Assembly (NCBI GenBank): GCA_013036095.1
Contig: JAAXCW010000006.1
Span: 120,704-184,703, forward strand
Reading direction: 5' to 3'
Origin: Vulcanimicrobiota bacterium
GTDB taxonomy: Bacteria; Vulcanimicrobiota; Vulcanimicrobiia; Vulcanimicrobiales; Vulcanimicrobiaceae
Length of the DNA stretch: 64,000 nucleotides
How positions within the stretch are numbered: the first letter of the stretch is position 1; every line of letters starts with the position of its first letter. The translations under genes and the position numbers were made by a program. Shown here in pieces: positions 46,816-54,982 of the stretch. Under the pieces are notes generated by a model. That model did no database searches. It worked only from the letters and a program-made list of their open reading frames with translations, and had not been told where the DNA came from.

Positions 46816-46973
46816 GAAGTGGCGTCTGTCCCGGTGGTTCGCGCTAGTTCTAGTGCGCGTCTGCCGCGAAGATGTCGACTGAAACACGGCGGATTCAGCC
46901 TGAGTAGGACTGAACCTGCCGTACTTGAAACTGAATTGCGGAGTCTTCGGGGGCGAATCGGTGGGGGGTGTAT

Positions 46974-49760
46974 ATGTCCCTATCTCGAGTTTCATTTTTG
47001 ACGAGTACTGGTGCATTAACCGTAGCAAGCGTAGCTGGGTTTCCCATATTGGGGCGGGCCGACGCACCCGCAGATCTCGGTAAGGTTCGGAACCGCCTTT
47101 TCGTCAGCGCCTATGGACGAATATCAGAGAATTGGACCGAATCTGGAATCCGTGCGGTCCTTGACGCCTACACACATCCTAAGAGATGGTTCGTGGATTA
47201 TCCGGGTGCCGTTTCGTTCGCGTCGTTTCAGCTAGCCGACGACACGAACTTTTTTCGAACACTTCAGAAATTTGCATACGACGGTGGCCCGAGCGCCGTC
47301 ACGCCGAAGGAATTTTCTCAAGCGGTAGGGGTCGGCTTCGGCGTACTTGGGTTAGGGGCGGGCGCTGTAAGCGCAGGTGCCAGCATCGCATTGGGAATCG
47401 CAGAAAAGCTCGCCCCAGATTTGATCACAGCTGCGATGCCTTCATCAACCACTACAGCCGACGATGTGGGCGTGTATTTTCTCGCGCACACCGTAAGCCT
47501 TACGGACACAAACAAGGGTTTTGAGCGCGCGCTTAGCTCTAACGACACGCTTAACTTGCCCTGGCGTGCGGACGCTAAGGCGATCGCGCCAGACCTGTCG
47601 GAGCAATGTTTTGCAATCGTAGGCAAGACTATACTTAAGGGCGTGGATGATCTCGATAGTTCGGGTGACCGCCCGTCGATCGAAAAAAGTGAGATGCTAA
47701 GGGTTGCGCAAGTCACCCTTGATCAACTGCAATTGCTCAATGACTCGACGAACGCGATTTCGAAAGCACAATTGCAACAAATGCAAGATGCGGAACGCCA
47801 ACAACTGATTCAAAGTAATCTCGACAACATGGAACGCAACAACGCGAATGTCGGCGGTGGCGCTGAAATCATTAGCTTCGTTCTAACTAGCATTTTTCAG
47901 AGCCCTGAAGCCGCCAAGGCCGCAAACATTGTCTCCACGACGACTCAGGCGTATCAACAAGTTGCGCGGCTCACAGCGTTGTTTTCTGCGGACAAAATCG
48001 GAGCGATTGCTCTAACTGGCGGAGTCCTTGGCGCAGCGCAAATCCTTCTTAAGTTATTTTCGCCGGATGGCCAAGACCCGACTGGCATCGTTCTTAACGC
48101 GATCGACCGTATGGATCAGCACCTCACTGAATTTAGAAAAGATGTCGACGAACGGTTGACTGCGATGCAGCGGACCATCGAGCTTGGACAATTGGCAGTG
48201 CTGGATCAGCTCGTTGGTCTACGCGCGGAAGTGGAAAAAGATGCGAACGCAATTTTGGCGAGCGTTCAGGCTGGCACCGATGCGACCGTCGCCTCCAAGG
48301 CGTCCGGCGATCGCAGTGAACGCCAGACAATGTGGTCGGATTTTATGACCAATGCCCGCAGAGCCAATAGATCTATTTCATACCTGGATCAAAGTAAAAC
48401 GGACTTCGGGACCGCGCTTGACAGCCTATCGAGGCACGCGATGGAAAGCGCGAAGAGAGGCAGCTTCGTTGGTGAGCCCACGTGGGTCGTCGGCACGAAT
48501 CTTGCCACTGAAATTAATAACCGTCGGCGCGTCGAGTATTGCCTGGCTATGTATCCCACTCTTACTCCCGCGGCAGCGCCAGCGTTGCCCCTCAGAAACC
48601 CGGTCGAGTTTTGTCGCGGAACGCAAGCGCTGCTAGAAGCGCTCGCTCTCGGTGCCGTTATCAGCCCGCCATACGACGTTTCCACCAACGTGATCAAAGG
48701 GTACCTCGTCGATCAAATTTGGCCGCAAGGTGTTTCGCTCGCGGCTTTCCTGCATAACCTGCGTTCCGCCGCCACGGTAAGTGCGCTTAAGAAAAACCTG
48801 TTTGGCGACGCAAATTCCGGCATCGTGGGAGCTGTAGACCCACTCATCGCCATGCTCCGAACCATCATGAAGAGTTTTGAAACCCAGGCGTATACGACGG
48901 GAGAAATACTACAAGGCTCACCGTACAGCGCTTCCGGACTGACCTGGGTCTTATACAAGAACTACTGGCGGCGCGTGATATATGACCCGTTTCCGGCCGC
49001 TCGTCCATACATTGCCCTTTACCCGAACGACGTTAACTCCATGAGTGGTCCACCGCGTGCGTGGAACATTGAAATCATTGCAGGACCTCGCAAAGGGACG
49101 ATGCTTGCAATGAATCCGCCGGTACCGGATGTATTAAGGGCTGAACCTCTTTGCTGCTCTGCAGATTTTGCTGGCACAGGATACAGCGCGAATATCAACG
49201 GAGGCCCGCAGGACGCTGACTGGATCTTGGGACAGCTGTATCAAGTTGTGCGCGAGAATGTCGATTACCCGGCGTTTAGATCGTTTGACATGTCCAGAAA
49301 AATTCCGGAGCAGGCGGCCGCATTCGATATAGGAGCGGCGGCAGCTTTCGAGGTGCATGCGCGGGCTTTGCAAGGCGTTGCCGTCCTTGCGAATTGGGCT
49401 GCCAGACGTGTCGATTTCGACCCGCGCATCGCTGACCCACTCGATACGGACCGCATGGAGTCGGGTGAGGATATTAATTATCAGGGTTATTTTGATAACG
49501 TGCCCGGGGTTTTTTCCATGGAGGCGGTCTATAAATTTCTAAATGTTTTCGCGCGGGAGAAGCTAAACCCGGAAGGCGACTCTTACGGGGACCAACTCGC
49601 AGACGCGCTCAAAGAACAAATTACCAAGGACGTAAACAGCGCAGCAACATCTATTGCCGCTGTAAAACCCCTTACCTCGTTACCATTGCTCGATGGAACG
49701 CTGCGGCGTATCTCAGCTTTTGCGGCGACTCAAGGGATAACGCTTGATCGACTCGCTTAA
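46974..49760 (+). CDS. Large exported protein of unknown function (928 residues)
   Basis: The ATG at 46974 follows a G-rich ribosome binding site (GGTGGGGGG). The N-terminus SLSRVSFLTSTGALTVASVAG has the hydrophobic and S-R-x-x-F-L layout of a Tat-type signal, but only one Arg. Two hydrophobic stretches (VGVGFGVLGLGAGAVSAGAS near 130, GAIALTGGVLGAAQILLKLF near 350) could insert in membranes. Between and after them lie long helical segments, including AISKAQLQQMQDAERQQLIQ and a coiled-coil-like stretch near 380-440. The C-terminal half is mixed with no motif I know. It is the largest cargo gene, next to the R-M remnant. Confidence 0.65.
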   Translation: MSLSRVSFLTSTGALTVASVAGFPILGRADAPADLGKVRNRLFVSAYGRISENWTESGIRAVLDAYTHPKRWFVDYPGAVSFASFQLADDTNFFRTLQKFAYDGGPSAVTPKEFSQAVGVGFGVLGLGAGAVSAGASIALGIAEKLAPDLITAAMPSSTTTADDVGVYFLAHTVSLTDTNKGFERALSSNDTLNLPWRADAKAIAPDLSEQCFAIVGKTILKGVDDLDSSGDRPSIEKSEMLRVAQVTLDQLQLLNDSTNAISKAQLQQMQDAERQQLIQSNLDNMERNNANVGGGAEIISFVLTSIFQSPEAAKAANIVSTTTQAYQQVARLTALFSADKIGAIALTGGVLGAAQILLKLFSPDGQDPTGIVLNAIDRMDQHLTEFRKDVDERLTAMQRTIELGQLAVLDQLVGLRAEVEKDANAILASVQAGTDATVASKASGDRSERQTMWSDFMTNARRANRSISYLDQSKTDFGTALDSLSRHAMESAKRGSFVGEPTWVVGTNLATEINNRRRVEYCLAMYPTLTPAAAPALPLRNPVEFCRGTQALLEALALGAVISPPYDVSTNVIKGYLVDQIWPQGVSLAAFLHNLRSAATVSALKKNLFGDANSGIVGAVDPLIAMLRTIMKSFETQAYTTGEILQGSPYSASGLTWVLYKNYWRRVIYDPFPAARPYIALYPNDVNSMSGPPRAWNIEIIAGPRKGTMLAMNPPVPDVLRAEPLCCSADFAGTGYSANINGGPQDADWILGQLYQVVRENVDYPAFRSFDMSRKIPEQAAAFDIGAAAAFEVHARALQGVAVLANWAARRVDFDPRIADPLDTDRMESGEDINYQGYFDNVPGVFSMEAVYKFLNVFAREKLNPEGDSYGDQLADALKEQITKDVNSAATSIAAVKPLTSLPLLDGTLRRISAFAATQGITLDRLA

Positions 49761-50119
49761 GGGACGGCTCCAAAGTGCGGCACGGGGGTTAAAAGAAGGC
49801 TAATAGTGATTAATTGCTAGTAGGTATCTATATCTTAAACCGCACAATCACGGCGTCACAGGCCTGATGCTGCGCGTTACACTGCCCACTTGGGTCGAGG
49901 AGCGTAGGCTCGACGCTATTTAAATGCGGCGACGGCGAGCGCTCCTACAGCACTGATTCTTTCCGGATGCTGGCGTTGCCGTATATGGTTGTCTACTGTG
50001 GGCGCGGTATGGGCGCACATTGCGAGATACTCAGGGATTCTAGCGGCTCCTAACGGAGACGCTGTGAGCACGAAAGGCCGCCACAGGACTCTGTCGGAAA
50101 CCCACCGCACGTCGCTGGA
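49761..50119. other. Non-coding end of the first element
   Basis: No convincing gene is seen between the 928-residue protein and the attachment site. Reverse frames across the tRNA fragment are side products of the tRNA sequence. Confidence 0.6.
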
Positions 50120-50147
50120 ACGGGTTCGATTCCCGTTGGCGCTACCA
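50120..50147 (+). other. Inner attachment site (copy of tRNA-Glu 3' end)
   Basis: All 28 bases equal 29057-29084 of the tRNA gene, but the rest of the tRNA is absent. It marks the right end of the 21-kb element, or the junction between two tandem elements. Confidence 0.88.
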
Positions 50148-50150
50148 TGA

Positions 50151-50180
50151 AACGCTCGATTTGACGGGCGTTTTTCTTTT
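50151..50180 (+). terminator. Intrinsic terminator just after the inner attachment site
   Basis: AACGCTC and GGGCGTT pair with one wobble around an 8-base loop, followed by TTTCTTTT. A hairpin right after a tRNA 3' end is what one expects downstream of an intact tRNA gene. This flank may therefore be the original tRNA-Glu terminator or part of an earlier element. Confidence 0.6.
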
Positions 50181-50354
50181 GTATCGGCGTCGTGTGGCAC
50201 CGTTGTGGCACGAACGTGTTTCGGGCCAACTCGTGGCCGGCCGCCGCAGCTGTACTCACGGCCGTTCCGAGAAGAGCTGGAACGAAATGACGACAAGCGT
50301 AACAAACGGGAGCCCAAAGCGCAGCCAAGTTAGCATCCACAGAACCAGTTGCTG

Positions 50355-51188
50355 TCACATTCTGCTTGAAAGGTCGGCTAAACGAACCCAAGCTGGATAG
50401 CTATAGCCTTCAATCCACTTTGTGCTGCTTGTTGAGGGGATTTTTAGCCACGCCAGCAGAGCGTTCACGTAAGCGCTGTACGCTAAGCTATATTCGCCGG
50501 CCGCACTCGCCGCTTGCCCTTCGAGGTAATATGCAGCCTGAGAGGGTGGCGATTTCGCGAACACAGTTGCCGCTTCGCTGAATCTGCCGCTGATGGCCGC
50601 CGCTAATCCACGGCGGATTATGGCTGGGACCCCCGCGTCTACCTCGACCATGTTCAGGACGCTCTGACCGTGGTAGGACGAAGGAAAGACGTCGTTACGA
50701 TACTGGATAAATGCCTGCCGAAACTTTTTTCGGGTAAATAGCTTGTCCCCAAGCGCAACGGTATCAGTCTGCGCGTACCGTCCATTAAATGACTCAATCG
50801 CCTGCTGCCAAGCATGTGCAGCGGCCTTGCGATTCCCAAGCTTACTTCGCGCAACACCGACAAACGAGAAAGAAGCCGTGATATCCCCCGACGTATTGAA
50901 TCTCAGGTCAGCCGGCAAGTCCGGTGCCTGCAGTTGGCGACGAAACCCGGCAAGAGCAGCTACGAAATCGGTTTGAACGCAGTCGAATCGACCAGCCTGG
51001 GCCGCCTTCACTCCAAGCTCAAACCAGGCATACGCTTCAGGAACCGGCGGTGGGCGAGGCGCAAATGATTCGCTAACTTGACGCAAATCCGATGCGTTGG
51101 GCGCTGGGCACGCCGCAAACGATGGCGCGGCGGTCGCCACGAGAAGAGTTACAAAGTAAGCGGCTCTAAGGATATATCTTGATACCAT
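50355..51188 (-). CDS. Exported TPR-like protein of unknown function
   Basis: The ATG at 51188 opens a signal peptide (YILRAAYFVTLLVATAAPSFA) and gives 277 residues. The mature protein is helical with tetratricopeptide-like pairs (YAWFELGVKAAQAGRFDCVQ, GNRKAAAHAWQQAIESFNGR, YLEGQAASAAGEYSLAYSAY). A longer frame to 51221 precedes the signal. It resembles uncharacterised exported proteins. It is the only gene besides AbiE in the 3.3-kb segment. Confidence 0.65.
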   Translation of the reverse strand: MVSRYILRAAYFVTLLVATAAPSFAACPAPNASDLRQVSESFAPRPPPVPEAYAWFELGVKAAQAGRFDCVQTDFVAALAGFRRQLQAPDLPADLRFNTSGDITASFSFVGVARSKLGNRKAAAHAWQQAIESFNGRYAQTDTVALGDKLFTRKKFRQAFIQYRNDVFPSSYHGQSVLNMVEVDAGVPAIIRRGLAAAISGRFSEAATVFAKSPPSQAAYYLEGQAASAAGEYSLAYSAYVNALLAWLKIPSTSSTKWIEGYSYPAWVRLADLSSRM

Positions 51189-51528
51189 CCGTTTCGTTGT
51201 CCTGTGGCACGGTGTAGGCATACCCGGGCTATGATCTAAACTGCAGCGCCCAAGATAAGATACGCCGGGCGAGGGGTCATGTTCTTTTCTGGCAAGCTAG
51301 TCATACCGCGTGTGTCCGATCTGCTCGGACCAAAAACGGTGCACGTTCCGAGTATGTCTCGGTTGAGAGCGTCGTAGCTTTTTTCGCGATTGGCGCCTTG
51401 TAGGTAAGCCGGGCTGTCGCCGTTTTTGCCTTCAAGTGCTAGCCCGGGTATGCGCCGTTTGATGGGACAAGGCGACTAAGCGCATGCAACCGGCTTTCCG
51501 TGAGGAGCTTGCTTTGGGGTATTTATGC
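51189..51528. other. Gap between the TPR-like gene and abiEi
   Basis: No gene or clear RNA is seen here. The two flanking genes are divergent, so promoters for both must lie in it. Only the abiE promoter at its right end is recognisable. Confidence 0.5.
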
Positions 51529-51565
51529 TTGATTTGTCACGTTTTACTATAGTATAATGTGACAA
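51529..51565 (+). promoter_or_regulatory. abiE promoter inside an inverted-repeat operator; probably leaderless transcript
   Basis: TTGATT (51529-51534) and a perfect TATAAT (51553-51558) are 18 bases apart. A perfect inverted repeat TTGTCAC (51534-51540) and GTGACAA (51559-51565) brackets the spacer and the -10 box. The expected transcription start is at about 51565, one base before the abiEi ATG, so there is little or no 5' leader. Confidence 0.75.
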
Positions 51566-52174
51566 ATGGCAGCTAAAACCACCGCCCAAGCCATCCGCCG
51601 TTACGTAAAACGGCTCCCACCGGGGACTGTTTTCACGCCGGCACAGCTTGTCCAGGAACGCCTCGGCTCCGAATCCATCGTGCGTCAGACTCTCCACCGC
51701 CTCGTCGCAGACGGCACCATTCGCCGAATCGCGAAGGGCTACTATGACATCCCACGCACCAGCAGAATCGGCCCCCTTAGTCCGACCCGCGAAGCGATCA
51801 TCGCCGCTCATGCTCGAAAGACAGGCGCCATTATCGAGCGCCCGCAGATCGATGCCGCTAACAAGCTCGGCTTGACGACCCAAGTTGCCGCGCAACCCGT
51901 CTACCGGACTAACCTCTTCCCGCGCGACCTGAATATCGCTGGTCAGCGGATTCGGCTCCGAACGGCGGCTCCGCGCTCACTTGCACGCGATGGGGATCCG
52001 GCGGAACTTGTCATTGATGCGTTGCATGCCGTTGGAAGGCGGCGCATCTCACCAAAGGATATTGCAATGCTGCAAGATTTCGTCAGGCAACACGGCCTTG
52101 CGACGAAACTCAAACGTCGGGCACGCCGCGCGCCAGCGTGGATGGTTCCGTACATCGACGAAATATTAGCTTAG
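51566..52174 (+). CDS. abiEi: AbiEi-type antitoxin/transcriptional repressor (DUF6088-like)
   Basis: This 202-residue protein starts with a winged helix (AIRRYVKRLPPGTVFTPAQL, RQTLHRLVADGTIRRIAKGY) followed by the AbiEi-type C-terminal domain. AbiEi proteins bind inverted repeats in their own promoter and neutralise AbiEii; the operator at 51534 fits this. The toxin gene follows after 9 bases. Both look intact. Confidence 0.88.
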   Translation: MAAKTTAQAIRRYVKRLPPGTVFTPAQLVQERLGSESIVRQTLHRLVADGTIRRIAKGYYDIPRTSRIGPLSPTREAIIAAHARKTGAIIERPQIDAANKLGLTTQVAAQPVYRTNLFPRDLNIAGQRIRLRTAAPRSLARDGDPAELVIDALHAVGRRRISPKDIAMLQDFVRQHGLATKLKRRARRAPAWMVPYIDEILA

Positions 52175-52183
52175 GATTACTCA

Positions 52184-53188
52184 GTGGAAGATTTCACTGG
52201 ACTTAAGCCGTCCGAGCGTCGCGACATAATCGCCGAGGCTGCGACGGGCATGGGCCTTGATTTTACGATCGTAGAGAAAGACTTCTGGGTTTGCTGGACG
52301 CTTCAGTCGCTTTTTTCACTTGCGTCCGGACATGCACCGATGGTGTTCAAAGGCGGCACATCGCTTTCCAAAGCCTACGCACTCATTCAGCGTTTTTCCG
52401 AGGACATTGACGTTGTAACGGCTGTCGATTTTTATCTCGAGCGCGGGATAGCGGATCCAGAAGATGCTCCCAGCAAGACACAACAAATCCAGCGGATGAA
52501 GGACCTAGATGTTGCATGTGCGGCCTACATTGGCGGGGAGCTGGCCGGGGCACTGCGACAACTGTTTGCGGAACGTCTCGGTACAGATACCGGTTGGGAG
52601 CTTTCAGTCGATCCGGGCGATCATCACACGCTTCTCTTTCGCTATCCCGCGACTGCGTCCGACATCATCCACCAGTACATTCGCGAGCGCGTCAAGATCG
52701 AACTTGGCTGGCGAGCTTCGACAATGCCAAACGAAACTCGCACGTTCCAGTCTTACGTTGCCGAGCGTTTTCCACGCGTTATGGCGACACCCGACGTCAC
52801 ATGCACTGTGCTGTCGCCGTCGCGCACATTTTGGGAAAAGGTGACGGCCCTACACGCTGAGAGCTTCCGCGAAGAAGAGCCGAGATTCTTTTCCCGCCAC
52901 TATTCCGACGTCGCCGAAATCTTCCAGACTGACGTTGGGCGAGCAGCATCTAAGGATTTCGCGATGCTGCAGCGCGTCCGAGAGTTTAAGCAGCGCTACT
53001 ACCCCTCGGCCTGGGCGCATTACGACCGGGCCGTACCAGGATCGCTAACTGTAGTCCCATCCGACGATAAGCTGCGAACGCTTGCAAGCGATTATCGCGC
53101 CATGCGAATGATGTTCTTTCGGGAGCCGCCCCCGTTTGAAGAAGTTGTGGCGCAGTTGCGCGCGCTCCAGCAACAGATTAACGGATAA
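52184..53188 (+). CDS. abiEii: AbiEii-type nucleotidyltransferase toxin
   Basis: This 334-residue protein starts at GTG. The nucleotidyltransferase signature is present: VFKGGTSLSKAYALIQRFSE with the G-G-T-S site at 57-60, and SEDIDV with the metal-binding Asp pair at 74 and 76. A later block SRTFWEKVTALHAES is typical of the AbiEii/AbiGii family. AbiE systems act as type IV toxin-antitoxins against phage. It is coupled to the antitoxin gene within the 3.3-kb segment. Confidence 0.9.
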   Translation: MEDFTGLKPSERRDIIAEAATGMGLDFTIVEKDFWVCWTLQSLFSLASGHAPMVFKGGTSLSKAYALIQRFSEDIDVVTAVDFYLERGIADPEDAPSKTQQIQRMKDLDVACAAYIGGELAGALRQLFAERLGTDTGWELSVDPGDHHTLLFRYPATASDIIHQYIRERVKIELGWRASTMPNETRTFQSYVAERFPRVMATPDVTCTVLSPSRTFWEKVTALHAESFREEEPRFFSRHYSDVAEIFQTDVGRAASKDFAMLQRVREFKQRYYPSAWAHYDRAVPGSLTVVPSDDKLRTLASDYRAMRMMFFREPPPFEEVVAQLRALQQQING

Positions 53189-53330
53189 GAAACCTAGGCC
53201 AGGTTTCGGATAAGGTATACGTCATAAGCGCGAGGACTTTCTTCGGTTTTGCGGGACGGCCAGCAGCCCCAAATCGAACGTGCGGCTAGACGCCCTTTCT
53301 ACTTCGCCTTCTACTTACGAGATATAACCT

Positions 53331-53395
53331 ATGGCAATCCATGGTAACCGAAAGGGCCGTTCTGCGATCATCACTGGAGCCCATGGCAATCCATG
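53331..53395 (+). repeat. Pair of 13-base direct repeats near the right attachment site
   Basis: ATGGCAATCCATG occurs at 53331-53343 and 53383-53395, 52 bases apart, just left of the tRNA copy. They could be arm-type binding sites for an integrase or excisionase. From 53189 to 53330 I see nothing else. Confidence 0.55.
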
Positions 53396-53421
53396 TGAAT
53401 ACCTATAAGCCGACCAGGGAT

Positions 53422-53444
53422 TTCGATTCCCGTTGGCGCTACCA
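53422..53444 (+). other. Right attachment site (copy of tRNA-Glu 3' end)
   Basis: TTCGATTCCCGTTGGCG followed by CTACCA equals the last 23 bases of the tRNA-Glu; the base before differs. It is the outer border of the island. The gene ending at 53460 on the reverse strand is the first chromosomal gene after it. Confidence 0.85.
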
Positions 53445-53459
53445 ATCTCGGCGCGTAAG

Positions 53460-54194
53460 CTATCCGACTTCGGCTAATCCGTTCGGACCGATCGGACGCA
53501 GCTGTTTTAGCGTGGCAGCGGTTTGCATGATGCCGCGTGCGATCGCCTTGGCTTCCCGAACCTCCGCCTCGGCCGCCTCGCGAGCTTCTCGGCATTTCGC
53601 GAGAACGGCGTCCGCTTCATGAATCTTAGCGGCGTTCGCTTCTGCCTGCAGTGCGGCGTCGCGAGCATGGCCTTCGTTTTCGTCTAAGTGAGCCTTGGCC
53701 TGAATAACGGCGTCGTGAGCATCCGCGAGACGCGCCTCGAGTTGCTTGACGGAATTCTCCGCAGCGCTAACGGCGTGTTGTGCGGCGCGTACCTCGGCAT
53801 CGATCCGAGCGCGATGCATCGCGGCGCTCTCGCTCTGTTGCGCGAGGGCACTCGCCTGCGCTTTAGCTTCCGCCTCCGCTTCAGCGAGGTTCGCAACGGC
53901 TGCGAGTTTTTCGTCGAGTTTGAGATTCTCGGCCAGCGCCGCTTCCGCGGATTCGTTCTCAAGCATCTTCGCGATCCGGCGCGCGTCATCGAGGAGCTTT
54001 TCAAGCCGCTCGCGATGGTCCGCGGGGGGAGGCGCTGGGACAGGCGTCGGGGGAGCCGTCTCTTGCGGGGTCGATGGCGGGCGTATTGGCTCGGCGTTTT
54101 CTTGTTCGCGCAGATCCGCCAGCACTTTGTCGAGCGGCGACGCTTGACCGGATCGTCTGTCGCGCCCGCCAAATGCGCGGCCCATAAAGCTCAT
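53460..54194 (-). CDS. Coiled-coil protein of unknown function
   Basis: From ATG 54194 (SFMGRAFGGRDRRSGQASPL) the product is 244 residues. A proline-rich stretch near 40-60 is followed by about 170 residues of continuous Ala/Glu/Lys-rich heptads (LEKLLDDARRIAKMLENESA, AEAEAEAKAQASALAQQSES), a long coiled coil. No signal peptide is seen. A GGAGG lies 30 bases upstream and drives a 7-codon frame (MRKAALS) whose TGA overlaps the ATG. The start is therefore either coupled to this mini-frame or lies at 54236. Confidence 0.65.
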   Translation of the reverse strand: MSFMGRAFGGRDRRSGQASPLDKVLADLREQENAEPIRPPSTPQETAPPTPVPAPPPADHRERLEKLLDDARRIAKMLENESAEAALAENLKLDEKLAAVANLAEAEAEAKAQASALAQQSESAAMHRARIDAEVRAAQHAVSAAENSVKQLEARLADAHDAVIQAKAHLDENEGHARDAALQAEANAAKIHEADAVLAKCREAREAAEAEVREAKAIARGIMQTAATLKQLRPIGPNGLAEVG

Positions 54195-54261
54195 GAAAGA
54201 GCTGCTTTCCGCATGAAAGTCCTCCGAGATTATCATCGGCAGGACGTTCGCCCAATATAAC

Positions 54262-54714
54262 CTATGCTGAGTTCCGCAGATACTCGACGTCCACACGATC
54301 TTGTGGACGCCCGGCGGATTCCTTGTTGGCGATGAGGTCCGCCTTACCGATATAGTTCACCGGCACACCTCCGTAAGTTGTGGCGAGCCGATTCTCCCAG
54401 GCGCGATCGAACGTCACCCCATCGATCGTCGTAATGATGTCGATCTGGTTAGGCGCGCGCCCCATAATAAAAAACGTCTGCGGAACGGTTAAGTCCTTGA
54501 CGCGCAGTTCTTCCAATGGAGCGCCGAAGGCCCTTAAAGCCTTCCAAACCTTTTGCGCGTTTTCTGAGTCGGTTCCGATGAAAATGTCCGCATCTTTTGT
54601 AGCACGGAGCTTTCCATGCACCGCGAAGGCGTATCCGCCAACGATGAGATACTTAGCGCGCTCTGCGTTCAAGGCGCGCAAGAGATCGATCAAGTCGGAG
54701 TTCAGATCCATCAC
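54262..54714 (-). CDS. Nucleotidyltransferase-fold protein (DUF6036-like)
   Basis: This 150-residue protein has a KYLIVGGYAFAVHGKLRATK segment followed by DADIF, the G-G and D-x-D pattern of minimal nucleotidyltransferases. A PNQIDIITTIDGVTFDRAW segment with the third Asp follows, and then LIANKESAGRPQDRVDVEYL at the C-terminus. Proteins of this type often occur in toxin-antitoxin-like pairs. It overlaps the gene upstream by 62 bases in another frame, an arrangement that suggests coupling. Confidence 0.8.
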   Translation of the reverse strand: MMDLNSDLIDLLRALNAERAKYLIVGGYAFAVHGKLRATKDADIFIGTDSENAQKVWKALRAFGAPLEELRVKDLTVPQTFFIMGRAPNQIDIITTIDGVTFDRAWENRLATTYGGVPVNYIGKADLIANKESAGRPQDRVDVEYLRNSA

Positions 54715-54931
54715 TTCCTCGCGCGACCGTCAGGTCTCGTACGATGCTCCAAATGGCCTGCGCGCGTTCGAAGGGCAATAGAGCATCTTCGCGCGCTCGT
54801 TCCAGGGCAGTTATCTCTTGCGTTGAGCGAGCGACGCGAGCAGTCATCGTCGCTCGGCGTTCTCTCGCCCGCTCTTCAAAGGACTTGCCCACAGGAGAAT
54901 ATTTCGCCAAACGACGCGTAGGTACTCCCAT
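54653..54931 (-). CDS. Small basic protein coupled to the nucleotidyltransferase gene
   Basis: The ATG at 54931 gives 92 residues (GVPTRRLAKYSPVGKSFEER), rich in Arg and Glu and probably all helix (ALERAREDALLPFERAQAIW). A longer frame to 55162 runs into the multicopper oxidase gene and is not used. It could be the partner of the nucleotidyltransferase. No known family was recognised. Confidence 0.55.
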   Translation of the reverse strand: MGVPTRRLAKYSPVGKSFEERARERRATMTARVARSTQEITALERAREDALLPFERAQAIWSIVRDLTVARGSDGSELRLDRSLARLERRAR

Positions 54932-54982
54932 TAACAGGCCGCAGTATACCCGGCGCCCAACTCCGTGCTTGGGAGACTTGCT

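Larger units (their letters stand above)
29085..50147. mobile_element. Integrative element at tRNA-Glu (about 21 kb)
   Basis: It is bounded by the intact tRNA-Glu and a 28-base copy of its 3' end. It holds a tyrosine integrase, excisionase-like regulators, a second recombinase pair, toxin-antitoxin-like genes, a ubiquitin-like conjugation operon, a methyltransferase and unknown cargo. Base composition is visibly less GC-rich than the flanks. No conjugation or phage structural genes are seen, so it is a cargo island without its own obvious transfer system. Confidence 0.8.
50148..53444. mobile_element. Second tandem segment at tRNA-Glu carrying AbiE (3.3 kb)
   Basis: It is bounded by the 28-base tRNA copy on the left and a 23-base copy on the right. 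It carries an exported TPR-like protein and the AbiE pair and has no recombinase. It may be a satellite moved in trans by an integrase of the larger element, or the remnant of an older insertion. Confidence 0.65.

Noticed and set aside
50060..50147. Possible tmRNA 3' end
   Set aside because: The match to a T arm plus CCA is fully explained by the copied tRNA-Glu end. No tmRNA tag frame or partner acceptor stem was found upstream.
29085..50147. Prophage
   Set aside because: No capsid, portal, terminase, tail or lysis genes are recognisable. Cargo is defence and toxin-antitoxin-like.
49916..50391. Reverse frames ending near the inner tRNA copy, with segments such as SANGNRTRS and VAPTGIEP
   Set aside because: These phrases arise from translating the tRNA 3' end in reverse and are a well-known spurious product near integration sites.
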